Assembly (NCBI GenBank): GCA_001920085.1
Contig: MNJC01000011.1
Coordinates: 1-11,739 of the forward strand
Origin: Actinobacteria bacterium 13_1_20CM_4_69_9
GTDB lineage: Bacteria; Actinomycetota; Thermoleophilia; Gaiellales; Gaiellaceae
Length of the DNA: 11,739 nt
Direction of reading: 5' to 3'
Shown: positions 1 through 5,452 of the stretch, piece after piece
Layout: every line of letters begins with the position of its first letter
Position numbering within the stretch: the first letter of the stretch is position 1
The notes under the pieces: model-generated
Database searches by the model: none
What the model saw: the letters and a program-made list of their open reading frames with translations, nothing else
Told to the model about the DNA's origin: nothing
Position numbers and translations under genes: made by a program

Positions 1-734
1 CGTGCGGTGGGGCGGCCGGTCGTCGTCGCTCGGTCGACGTGCACGATCGCGGGACCGCGAGGTGCGGGACGGTCCAGCTCGCGATCCGCTGCCGGCACCG
101 TCACGACGGTCAGCGCTGCGCCCGCGCCCACGGCGATCGTCTTCGCGGCAGCGGACTGGAGCAGGTCGCGCAGGAACGAGAGCGCCGGCAGGCCTTGCAG
201 GGTCTTGAGGCCCGCTCCGAGCCGCTGCGCCACGTTCTGACGCGCGCGGAAGAGGAGCGCCTCGGTGGCCGGCTGCGAGAGGCCGAGCTCGGTGCCGATC
301 TCGTCGTACGACAGCCCTCGCCATTCACGGAGCAGCAGCGCCTTTCGCTGGCTCTCGGGCAGTGAGGACAGCGCAGCGCGCAGCTCGTCGGCCGTTGCGC
401 CGGCGGAGCGGTCGGGCGAAGCGAGCGTGTCCTGCAGCGAGTCGAGGTCCTGAGGCGTCTCGTACGCGCCGCGTCGCATGCCCGAGCGTCTGCGCGTCGA
501 GCACACGTTGCGCGCGATCGTGAGCAGCCACGGCAGCTCCATCTGCGGGACGATGCCGCGTCGCAGGCTGAGCAGCGCGTAGATGAACGTCGTCTGCACC
601 GCGTCGTCGGCGTCTTCGCGCCGGCGCAGCTGCTTGAGGCAGAAGCCGAAGATCGCGCGGTGATGGCGTTCGTAGAGTCGTTCGGCGTACGCCTCGTGCG
701 AGGCAGCTGGACTTTCCGCAGCGACCGCGCTCAC
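1..734 (-). CDS. ECF-type RNA polymerase sigma factor with C-terminal membrane helix (3' end outside window)
   Basis: The reverse strand from GTG at 734 is open to the left edge (244 codons, no stop), so the C-terminus is missing. Residues about 18-88 form sigma region 2 (RHHRAIFGFCLKQLRRREDA, then PWLLTIARNVC). Residues about 117-172 form region 4, with LPESQRKALLLREWRGLSYDEIG and a helix-turn-helix ending LFRARQNV. This two-domain layout is that of ECF sigma factors, which direct RNA polymerase to stress or envelope promoters. After region 4 the protein continues with a hydrophobic stretch at about 194-214 (AAAKTIAVGAGAALTVVTVP) and a Pro/Arg-rich tail, so it may be membrane-tethered. The GTG start overlaps the stop of the upstream gene by 4 bp (GTGA, 731-734), implying translational coupling. 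No classical anti-sigma gene is visible; one could lie beyond the edge. The family call is firm; the regulon is unknown. Confidence 0.93.
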   Translation of the reverse strand, partial: MSAVAAESPAASHEAYAERLYERHHRAIFGFCLKQLRRREDADDAVQTTFIYALLSLRRGIVPQMELPWLLTIARNVCSTRRRSGMRRGAYETPQDLDSLQDTLASPDRSAGATADELRAALSSLPESQRKALLLREWRGLSYDEIGTELGLSQPATEALLFRARQNVAQRLGAGLKTLQGLPALSFLRDLLQSAAAKTIAVGAGAALTVVTVPAADRELDRPAPRGPAIVHVDRATTTGRPTA

Positions 735-1393
735 GGCAGTGCCACCGGCGTCGTCGTCGTGGCGAGGTCGGGTACCGCGACGCTCGGTACCTGAACGGGA
801 AGACTGGGCACCTGAACCGGGAGGCTCGGCGCCTGAACGGGGACGCTCGGCACCGGCGGGATCGACACCGGGGGCACGACAGCGGGCGGCGTCGGTGCGG
901 GGGGCGGTGTGGACACGCGCGAAGGCGCCGCGCCGGGCTGAGGAGGCGAAGGTGCAGCGGCGTGCACGGGCGCAGCCGGTAGTGGACCTTTCGGCGCCCC
1001 GCCCGTCGAGGGCTTGTCGTCGTTTGCGTTCGCCCGGAGCGGCGGCTGCCGTCGTCCTTGCGACGAACGCTTTGGCTCGCCGCGCCGCGCGGTCGAGGCA
1101 GAGACGGGACGAGCGTGTGCGGTGCTTGCGCTCTGTCGGAAGCTGTCGTCGATTTGCACCGGAGCCGGTGACCCGACGTCTCGTCCGGCAACGACGCCTC
1201 CGGGACGGAGCGCGAACCAACTGCACGCGAGCAGCATCAGGCTGCAGGCCCCCACGGCGCCTGCGACCGGCCGTGCGCCGGTCAGCCATTCCCTGGGGAC
1301 GGCGATCTTCACGTCGAGGCCGAGGTTGGGAGTGGGGCCGCCGTACTTCATCTGGGGAGGGGTCGAACTGGAAGACCCGTGCTTTCTCGACAT
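731..1393 (-). CDS. Proline-rich single-pass membrane protein, coupled to the ECF sigma gene
   Basis: I do not recognise a family. From ATG at 1393 the product is 220 residues. It has a cytoplasmic N-terminus of about 42 residues, one hydrophobic segment (VAGAVGACSLMLLACSWFAL, about residues 43-62), and about 155 residues of low-complexity Pro/Ala/Val/Ser-rich sequence, probably outside the membrane. Near the C-terminus a seven-residue unit, PSLPVQV and variants, repeats about three times. The stop overlaps the sigma factor's GTG by 4 bp, so the two are probably made together. Position and topology (short inside domain, one helix, long outside domain) resemble a sensor or anti-sigma partner, but no zinc anti-sigma motif is visible, so that role is speculation. 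The frame extends upstream to a TTG at 1429; neither start has a clear Shine-Dalgarno. ATG 1393 was chosen because codon use upstream is less GC-biased. Confidence 0.72.
   Translation of the reverse strand: MSRKHGSSSSTPPQMKYGGPTPNLGLDVKIAVPREWLTGARPVAGAVGACSLMLLACSWFALRPGGVVAGRDVGSPAPVQIDDSFRQSASTAHARPVSASTARRGEPKRSSQGRRQPPLRANANDDKPSTGGAPKGPLPAAPVHAAAPSPPQPGAAPSRVSTPPPAPTPPAVVPPVSIPPVPSVPVQAPSLPVQVPSLPVQVPSVAVPDLATTTTPVALP
780..854 (-). repeat. 21-bp in-frame tandem repeat, about 3.5 copies
   Basis: On the plus strand, units start at 780, 801 and 822, with a partial fourth at 843. Each has a core like CCTGAACGGG (790, 811, 832). The 21-bp period equals seven codons and encodes the PSLPVQV-type repeat of the proline-rich membrane protein. 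The nucleotide similarity suggests recent duplication or slippage, so copy number may vary between strains. Confidence 0.8.
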
Positions 1394-1434
1394 GGCCCGA
1401 CGGACAGCCTTTGTCAACGTTTCGGACAACGGCT

Positions 1435-1453
1435 GAACGAAGATCCCTCGTTC
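1435..1453. promoter_or_regulatory. Inverted repeat between divergent genes, possible operator
   Basis: GAACGA (1435-1440) and TCGTTC (1448-1453) form a perfect 6-bp inverted repeat around a 7-bp spacer. It lies just upstream of the proline-rich protein/sigma gene pair and about 35 bp upstream of the candidate ECF promoter of the CAP gene. A dimeric regulator could bind here. The site was seen by eye only and no regulator is assigned. Confidence 0.3.
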
Positions 1454-1485
1454 GTGTGAGTCAGAAAGAGTTAATTCTCTGCCGC

Positions 1486-1512
1486 GAACCTCAGCGTTTC
1501 TGTGCGAGTCTC
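1486..1512 (+). promoter_or_regulatory. Candidate ECF-type promoter for the CAP/metallopeptidase/HD-GYP operon
   Basis: GAACCT at 1486-1491 is followed after exactly 16 bp by GTCTC at 1508-1512. ECF sigma factors commonly read a -35 box built on GAAC and a -10 box containing GTC at about this spacing. The element faces the CAP gene, giving a leader of roughly 70 nt. It sits next to an ECF sigma gene transcribed the other way. Short matches like this arise by chance, so this is a candidate only. Confidence 0.4.
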
Positions 1513-1591
1513 ACGGAATCTCGCACCGCAGGTTCTTCGCGTGCGGCGCCCCTTCCGTGTTGACAGGCACACAAGAAAGGGAGCCCCCAAC

Positions 1592-2245
1592 GTGACCCCG
1601 CACGCTCGAGCCGCCGCCTTCGTCTCCGTCGCCCTCGCGGCCTGTGTCTGCGCGGCCGCGAGCAGTGCGGCCGTCGTCCCGCCGCTTCCACCGCTGCCCG
1701 AGCCGATCCCCACCCTGCTCGGTGCCGATCCCCCCGCGCAGTCGGCGCCGCAAAGCGCGCCCGCGTCGCCGTCCGCGTCGAGTGTCCGCGCGGCGGCGAC
1801 GACGACGAGCGTCTCCACCGGGCTCGCGAATCTCGTCGCAGCGCAGATCAACGTCGTGCGGCGCGCGCACCGCTTGCCGCGTCTCGTCGTCTCCACACAG
1901 CTCGCGCAGGCCGGCCGCGAGCACGCACAGCAGCTTGCGCTCGCCGGCTACTTCAGCCACGACTGGTCGGACGGCACCCCGTTCGGGACGTGGATCCGCC
2001 GGTTCTACCCGGTCGGGCCTGCGCGGCGCTGGAGCGCGGGCGAGAACCTTGCATGGGCGACGCCGGAGGTCACGGCACGGCAGGCGGTCGAGATGTGGCT
2101 CGCCAGTCCCGAGCACCGCCGCATCCTGCTGACCAGGAGCTGGCGTCAGATCGGGCTCGCGGCGATTCGCGTCGACAACGCACCCGGCGTGTACGGCGGG
2201 CAGAGCGTCGTCATCCTCGCCGCCGAGTTCGGGATCAGGCGGTAG
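1592..2245 (+). CDS. Secreted CAP/SCP-domain protein (YkwD-like)
   Basis: The product is 217 residues, read from GTG at 1592. That start has an AAAGGGAG ribosome site at 1575-1582 and puts a signal peptide first (about residues 1-27, hydrophobic core AAAFVSVALAACVCAAA). The open frame extends upstream to 1502, but that part would bury the signal peptide. Residues 28-70 are a Pro/Ala/Ser-rich linker. Residues about 78-214 form a CAP domain with its usual landmarks: REHAQQLALAGYFSH (109-123), GENLAWA (150-156) and MWLASPEHRRILL (168-180), then a C-terminal strand VVILAAEFG. Bacterial CAP proteins are secreted or wall-associated; their biochemical role is mostly unsettled. The gene is first in a tight three-gene operon, 2 bp before the next start, suggesting an envelope-related function. 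Confidence 0.94.
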   Translation: MTPHARAAAFVSVALAACVCAAASSAAVVPPLPPLPEPIPTLLGADPPAQSAPQSAPASPSASSVRAAATTTSVSTGLANLVAAQINVVRRAHRLPRLVVSTQLAQAGREHAQQLALAGYFSHDWSDGTPFGTWIRRFYPVGPARRWSAGENLAWATPEVTARQAVEMWLASPEHRRILLTRSWRQIGLAAIRVDNAPGVYGGQSVVILAAEFGIRR

Positions 2246-2247
2246 CC

Positions 2248-2793
2248 GTGACCCGGCTCCTGATCATCCTCTTCATCGCTGTCGCGGCGACGCTGGTGCC
2301 GCCGGCGGGACGTGCCACCGGGGGCCGGTACGCGTTCGTCGGCGGCACGCCGCGCGAGCGGGCGGAAGTGACGCGCGCACTCCACGCGAGCAGCTTCGAC
2401 TGGAACCTCGTCCCGAGGATCGCGATCCACATCGCGCCGGTCGCGTCGTCGTACGCGACGCCGGGCGAGATCTGGCTCGACCCCGACCTGCTCGCCGCCG
2501 GCTCCTTCGCGTGGGGCGTCGTCCAGCACGAGTACGCGCATCAGGTCGACTTCTTCCTGCTGAACGAGCCGGCCCGCGAGTTGCTGATGCGCGAGCTGGG
2601 CGCGCGGACGTGGTGCAGCGACACGGCTGTGCCCCACGACAGGCTCGGCTGCGAGCGCTTCGCGTCTGCGCTGGCGTGGGCGTACTGGCCCTCGCCGGAG
2701 AACGTCATGCGGGTCGCGCCGACGCGCGGGTTTTCGCCCGTGCGCTTCCGCGGCCTCGTGAACAGCATCCTGAGCACGGAAGGAGCACGCTGA
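2248..2793 (+). CDS. Small secreted HExxH metallopeptidase-like protein
   Basis: The product is 181 residues from GTG at 2248, 2 bp after the CAP stop. The N-terminus (VTRLLIILFIAVAATLVPPAGRA) looks like a signal peptide or membrane anchor. HEYAH at residues 94-98 fits the HExxH zinc motif, whose two His bind the metal and whose Glu is catalytic. Glu136 in CERFASALAWAYWP, about 40 residues later, is a plausible third ligand as in gluzincin-type enzymes. C123 and C135 flank this segment and could pair outside the cell. The zinc-peptidase call rests on these motifs; I cannot name a family, and the substrate is unknown. The next gene starts inside its stop codon (TGATG), so all three genes of the operon are probably co-translated. 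A non-catalytic metallopeptidase fold is an alternative. Confidence 0.85.
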   Translation: MTRLLIILFIAVAATLVPPAGRATGGRYAFVGGTPRERAEVTRALHASSFDWNLVPRIAIHIAPVASSYATPGEIWLDPDLLAAGSFAWGVVQHEYAHQVDFFLLNEPARELLMRELGARTWCSDTAVPHDRLGCERFASALAWAYWPSPENVMRVAPTRGFSPVRFRGLVNSILSTEGAR

Positions 2794-4001
2794 TGCCCGG
2801 CTGGCTGGAGTGGGCCCTCGGTGCAGCCGCCGCCTGGTTCGTCGGCGCCACCGTGCTCGGATTGGTGCTCGCGCGGGTGCTGTCGATGGGATCGGCGTCG
2901 GCCGCACCGGGCAACACGCCGCGCGCCGAGACGGCGCGTGCCATGCGGCCGCGAGTGCTCGTCGTCGACGATGACGCGCCGCTGCGGTCGCTGCTGCTCG
3001 CGACGCTCGCGGCCGACGAGTTCGACGTTCGCGAAGCCGGTTCGTCCGAGGAGGCGCGTGAGGTGCTGCGCTCCTGGCGGCCCGCCGTCCTCCTGCTCGA
3101 CGTCAGCCTGCCCGGGCTGGACGGGCTGTCGTTCTGCACCGAGATCGCGCGCACGGCAAGCGACGTGTCCGTGATCCTGCTCACGGGGGAGGAAGTGAGT
3201 CACACGACCGCACGGCTCGCCGGCGCAAAGGGGGTCGTCCGCAAGCCCTTCAGTCCGCTCGAGCTGCTGAGTCTGATCGGCCTCGTCCTCGAGGGAAAGG
3301 ACTTCGTCAGCGAGCCGCCCACGGCGGACGACGGGCAGTTGCTCATCTACGCACGCGACCTCGCGAACATCGCCAAGACCGAGCGCCGGCAGCGCAAGCT
3401 GCTCCAGGACGCCTATCGGCAGACGGCGACCGCGCTGGCGGACGCGGTCGACGCGCGCGACCGGGCGACCGGGCTTCACGCTCAGCGGGTGCGGCGCTAC
3501 GCGCTCGAGCTGGCCGAGGTCGTGGCGCCGTCACTGGTCGAGGATCCGAGCCTCGAGTACGGCTTCCTGCTGCACGACGTCGGCAAGATCGGGATCTCCG
3601 ATCTCGTCCTGCTCAAGCCCGGCCCGCTCTCATCGGAAGAACAGGAGCTCGTCCGCATGCACCCGATGATCGGCGCGCAGATCCTGCGCGACGTGGCTCT
3701 CTTGCACGGCGCCGGCCTGGACGTCGTCCTCCACCATCACGAGCGCTGGGACGGCGCCGGCTATCCACACGGGCTGGCCGGCGAGGAGATTCCCCTGGGC
3801 GCGCGGATCTTCGCGCTCGCCGACACGCTCGACGCGATGACCAGCGACCGTCCGTACCGACCCGCTCTCGGGTGGAGCGAGGCCGCCGGCGAGATCGTCG
3901 CTCAGAGCGGGCGGCAGTTCGATCCCGAAATCGTGCGGGCGTTCGTCGCCCGTGAAGACGACCTCCGCGCGGTCTACGAGGACCTCAGTCTGGTCGCTTA
4001 G
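2793..4001 (+). CDS. Membrane-anchored REC-HD-GYP protein (predicted c-di-GMP phosphodiesterase)
   Basis: The product is 402 residues from ATG at 2793, with an AGGAG site at 2781-2785. Residues 6-31 form a transmembrane helix, which is unusual for RpfG-like proteins. Residues about 52-165 are a receiver domain with the acidic pair D59/D60, phospho-acceptor D103 in LLLDVSLPG, T131 and K151. A helical linker (185-220) leads to an HD-GYP domain (about 212-390) with H229, HDVGKIGI (261-268), H290, HHERWDGAGYP (315-325) and ADTLDAMTSDRPYR. HD-GYP domains hydrolyse c-di-GMP to pGpG or GMP using a bound metal pair; all recognisable motif residues are present, so activity gated by phosphorylation is likely. 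No histidine kinase or cyclase is nearby. An internal ATG (M51, 2943) would give a soluble form. The stop overlaps the convergent microprotein gene by 4 bp. Confidence 0.96.
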   Translation: MPGWLEWALGAAAAWFVGATVLGLVLARVLSMGSASAAPGNTPRAETARAMRPRVLVVDDDAPLRSLLLATLAADEFDVREAGSSEEAREVLRSWRPAVLLLDVSLPGLDGLSFCTEIARTASDVSVILLTGEEVSHTTARLAGAKGVVRKPFSPLELLSLIGLVLEGKDFVSEPPTADDGQLLIYARDLANIAKTERRQRKLLQDAYRQTATALADAVDARDRATGLHAQRVRRYALELAEVVAPSLVEDPSLEYGFLLHDVGKIGISDLVLLKPGPLSSEEQELVRMHPMIGAQILRDVALLHGAGLDVVLHHHERWDGAGYPHGLAGEEIPLGARIFALADTLDAMTSDRPYRPALGWSEAAGEIVAQSGRQFDPEIVRAFVAREDDLRAVYEDLSLVA

Positions 4002-4114
4002 TAGCCGGAGCTGAACTTCTTGTCGGCCGCGGCCTTCTTCTCCGCGCGGCGTTCCTTCAGCGACTTCTGCGGCACCTTCTTCGCGCCCTTCTTCGGCTTC
4101 GACGCACCTTTCAT
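3998..4114 (-). CDS. Lysine-rich 38-residue microprotein coupled to the ROK regulator gene
   Basis: ATG at 4114 reads through 38 codons to TAA at 3998-4000. The product starts MKGASKPKKGAKKVP and continues QKSLKERRAEKKAAADKK before ending FSSGY. It is strongly basic, probably partly helical, with no signal peptide or cysteine. The start overlaps the ROK stop by 4 bp (ATGA, 4111-4114), so it would be translated by reinitiation; no independent ribosome site is visible. Its 3' end overlaps the convergent HD-GYP gene. Third positions are almost all G or C, as expected for a real gene. The charge suggests binding to nucleic acid or ribosomes, but no function is established. Chance coding is the main alternative, made less likely by the exact overlap. 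Confidence 0.6.
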   Translation of the reverse strand: MKGASKPKKGAKKVPQKSLKERRAEKKAAADKKFSSGY

Positions 4115-5292
4115 GTTGCGGAGCCTAGCGCGCTCGGCCGATTGACGAAAACGTTGTCGAGCGCGGATTGCAGTCCCGTAGCGACGGCGCCCATCAACAC
4201 TGCGCTCTCACCCAGGCTCGAGATCTCGACGCGCGGGGGATAGGGCAGCCATTCGCGCAGCAGCGCGCGCACGGGCTCGAGCAGGAGGTCGCCGTTCATG
4301 CCGAGCCCGCCGCCGAGCACGACGAGCTCCGGATCGGCGACGGCGGCAACCGGGGCGATGTGCGCCGCGATGCGCCGTGCGATGACGTCGACGACCGAGC
4401 GCGCAAGCGAGTCGCCGCGGCGCGCGGCGGTGAAGATGTTGCGCGCGTCGTACGGCGGCGTCGACCCGTCGACGCCGCCGGGCCACGACACCTCCGTCGC
4501 AAGAGCCGACACTCCCTCGGCCGACGGGTCGAGCTCCTCGCCGCTGCCCGCGAGCGCCCAGTCGATCTCTCCTGCCGCACCGTGCGTGCCGCGGTGCAGC
4601 TCGCCGCCTAGCACGAGCCCGAGCCCGGTTCCGGTACCGATCGACAGAAATGCGAAATCGTCGACGCCGCGGGCCACGCCGGTCCAGCGCTCGCCCACCG
4701 CCGCGAGGTTAACGTCGTTGTCGACAGTGACCGGCACGCCCACTCGTTCGCGCACCTCGCTGCCGAACGGACGTCCTTCCAGCCCTGCGATGTGCGGCTG
4801 AGTCAGGCGCAACCTCTCGGACGACGGGTCGACCACGCCCGGGATGCCGAGCACGGCGCCGTCGACGCGCTCCGGCGGCAAAGCCGCGGCCTCGATCAGG
4901 GAAGCGTGCAACGTCGTGATCGCTTCGAGTGCGCCGTCGGCGTCGGCGCCGCGCAGCTCGACGTCCTGTCGTGCGCGGATGCGGCCGGCGAGGTCCGCGA
5001 CCGCGCCGCGCAGGAAACGCGATCCGAGGTCGAGCCCGAGCACGAATGCCGCATCGGGGACCGGCTCGAAGAACACGGCGCCGTAGCTCGGCCCGTCCGG
5101 GCCCTGTGACGCCTCGCGCACCAGCCCGGCGGGCTCGAGCGAGCGCAGCGCGAGCGACACCGTCGGCTTCGAGATGCCGACGCGACGCGAGATCTCGGCG
5201 CGCGAGATCGGCGCGCCGGCCCGGATCGCCTCGAGCACCGTTCGCTCGTTGAGGTGCTTGAGCAGCGGCGGGGTTGCGCGCGTCAAATCCAT
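4111..5292 (-). CDS. ROK-family transcriptional regulator, probable repressor of the divergent sugar operon
   Basis: The product is 393 residues, a normal length for ROK repressors. Residues about 14-60 are a winged helix-turn-helix (RTVLEAIRAGAPISRAEISR, then KPTVSLALRSL). The rest is a sugar-kinase-like ROK domain with a phosphate loop GLDLGSRFLRG (86-96), DNDVNLAAVGE (191-201), IGTGTGLG (218-225) and GGGLG (327-331). The usual ROK zinc site is gone: the normal GEIGH is GEIDW (241-245) and no Cys-rich CxCGxxGC motif follows. It is therefore probably a ligand-sensing regulator without kinase activity, and may use a different way of coupling ligand to DNA. It is divergent from the solute-binding protein gene across 156 bp, the usual arrangement for a local repressor released by the imported sugar. 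The ATG at 5292 has no clear ribosome site. Confidence 0.95.
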   Translation of the reverse strand: MDLTRATPPLLKHLNERTVLEAIRAGAPISRAEISRRVGISKPTVSLALRSLEPAGLVREASQGPDGPSYGAVFFEPVPDAAFVLGLDLGSRFLRGAVADLAGRIRARQDVELRGADADGALEAITTLHASLIEAAALPPERVDGAVLGIPGVVDPSSERLRLTQPHIAGLEGRPFGSEVRERVGVPVTVDNDVNLAAVGERWTGVARGVDDFAFLSIGTGTGLGLVLGGELHRGTHGAAGEIDWALAGSGEELDPSAEGVSALATEVSWPGGVDGSTPPYDARNIFTAARRGDSLARSVVDVIARRIAAHIAPVAAVADPELVVLGGGLGMNGDLLLEPVRALLREWLPYPPRVEISSLGESAVLMGAVATGLQSALDNVFVNRPSALGSAT

Positions 5293-5335
5293 CTCGTGAA
5301 GAAGATTAACGCGAAAGCGCCGGAAACAAGCCGAC

Positions 5336-5364
5336 TTGACTCGATTTCGACACGGTCGTAGAGT
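5336..5364 (+). promoter_or_regulatory. Sigma70-type promoter of the sugar operon
   Basis: TTGACT (5336-5341; five of six match TTGACA), a 17-bp spacer and TAGAGT (5359-5364; four of six match TATAAT) form a good housekeeping promoter facing the solute-binding protein gene. Transcription would start near 5371, leaving a leader of about 78 nt. Confidence 0.6.
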
Positions 5365-5428
5365 CCTCGTTCGGAACCTTTACGAGATCCGGCTTTGCTG
5401 GAGAAACGCTCCGGAGTCGATGAGACTC
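5338..5428. promoter_or_regulatory. Four GACTC/GAGTC copies over promoter and leader, possible ROK operator
   Basis: GACTC at 5338-5342 and GAGTC at 5361-5365 form an inverted pair that covers the -35 and -10 boxes. GAGTC at 5414-5418 and GACTC at 5424-5428 form a second pair with a 5-bp spacer in the leader. A smaller repeat, CGAC-N3-GTCG (5348-5358), sits between the promoter boxes. Binding at the first pair would block RNA polymerase. The second pair could also fold as a small RNA hairpin. Confidence 0.35.
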
Positions 5429-5452
5429 ACGGACAAAGGAGGGCACGGATGA
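5420..5452 (+). promoter_or_regulatory. Possible leader mini-ORF (10 codons) overlapping the start of the solute-binding protein gene
   Basis: ATG at 5420 reads MRLTDKGGHG and stops at TGA 5450-5452, overlapping the next ATG as ATGA, the same type of overlap as in the rest of the operon. A GGAG lies at 5413-5416, closer than ideal. The ATG sits in the 5-nt loop of the GAGTC/GACTC repeat, so folding could affect its use. It also contains the operon's strong ribosome site, so chance is a real alternative. Confidence 0.22.
5435..5443 (+). promoter_or_regulatory. Strong ribosome binding site that fixes the solute-binding protein start
   Basis: AAAGGAGGG lies 5 nt before ATG 5449. It is the strongest Shine-Dalgarno in the window and supports this start over the in-frame TTG at 5395. 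Confidence 0.8.

Noticed and set aside
325..1191. Reverse-strand open frame of 288 codons
   Set aside because: It overlaps the sigma factor and proline-rich protein in another frame and reads as Arg/Pro low complexity. The sigma motifs are in the other frame.
1412..1417. TTGACA on the minus strand and another TTGACA near 1560 on the plus strand as -35 boxes
   Set aside because: No acceptable -10 box lies 16-18 bp downstream of either, and the plus-strand copy would place transcription start at the start codon.
739..1563. Plus-strand open frame of 274 codons
   Set aside because: Arg/Ala-rich shadow opposite the proline-rich protein; it shows no domain and a composition typical of GC-rich antisense frames.
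4025..4034. GGCCGCGGCC palindrome as a terminator stem
   Set aside because: It lies inside the microprotein gene, encodes three alanines, has no loop and no T-run; it is a by-product of GC-rich codons.
5303..5329. Minus-strand TTGTTT-N15-TAATCT as promoter of the ROK gene
   Set aside because: Spacing is short and the -10 match poor; the start would fall almost on the ATG. Too weak to list as a feature.
5373..5400. GGAACC upstream of the sugar operon as an ECF -35 box
   Set aside because: No GTC-type -10 box follows at 15-18 bp, and a good sigma70-type promoter is present just upstream.
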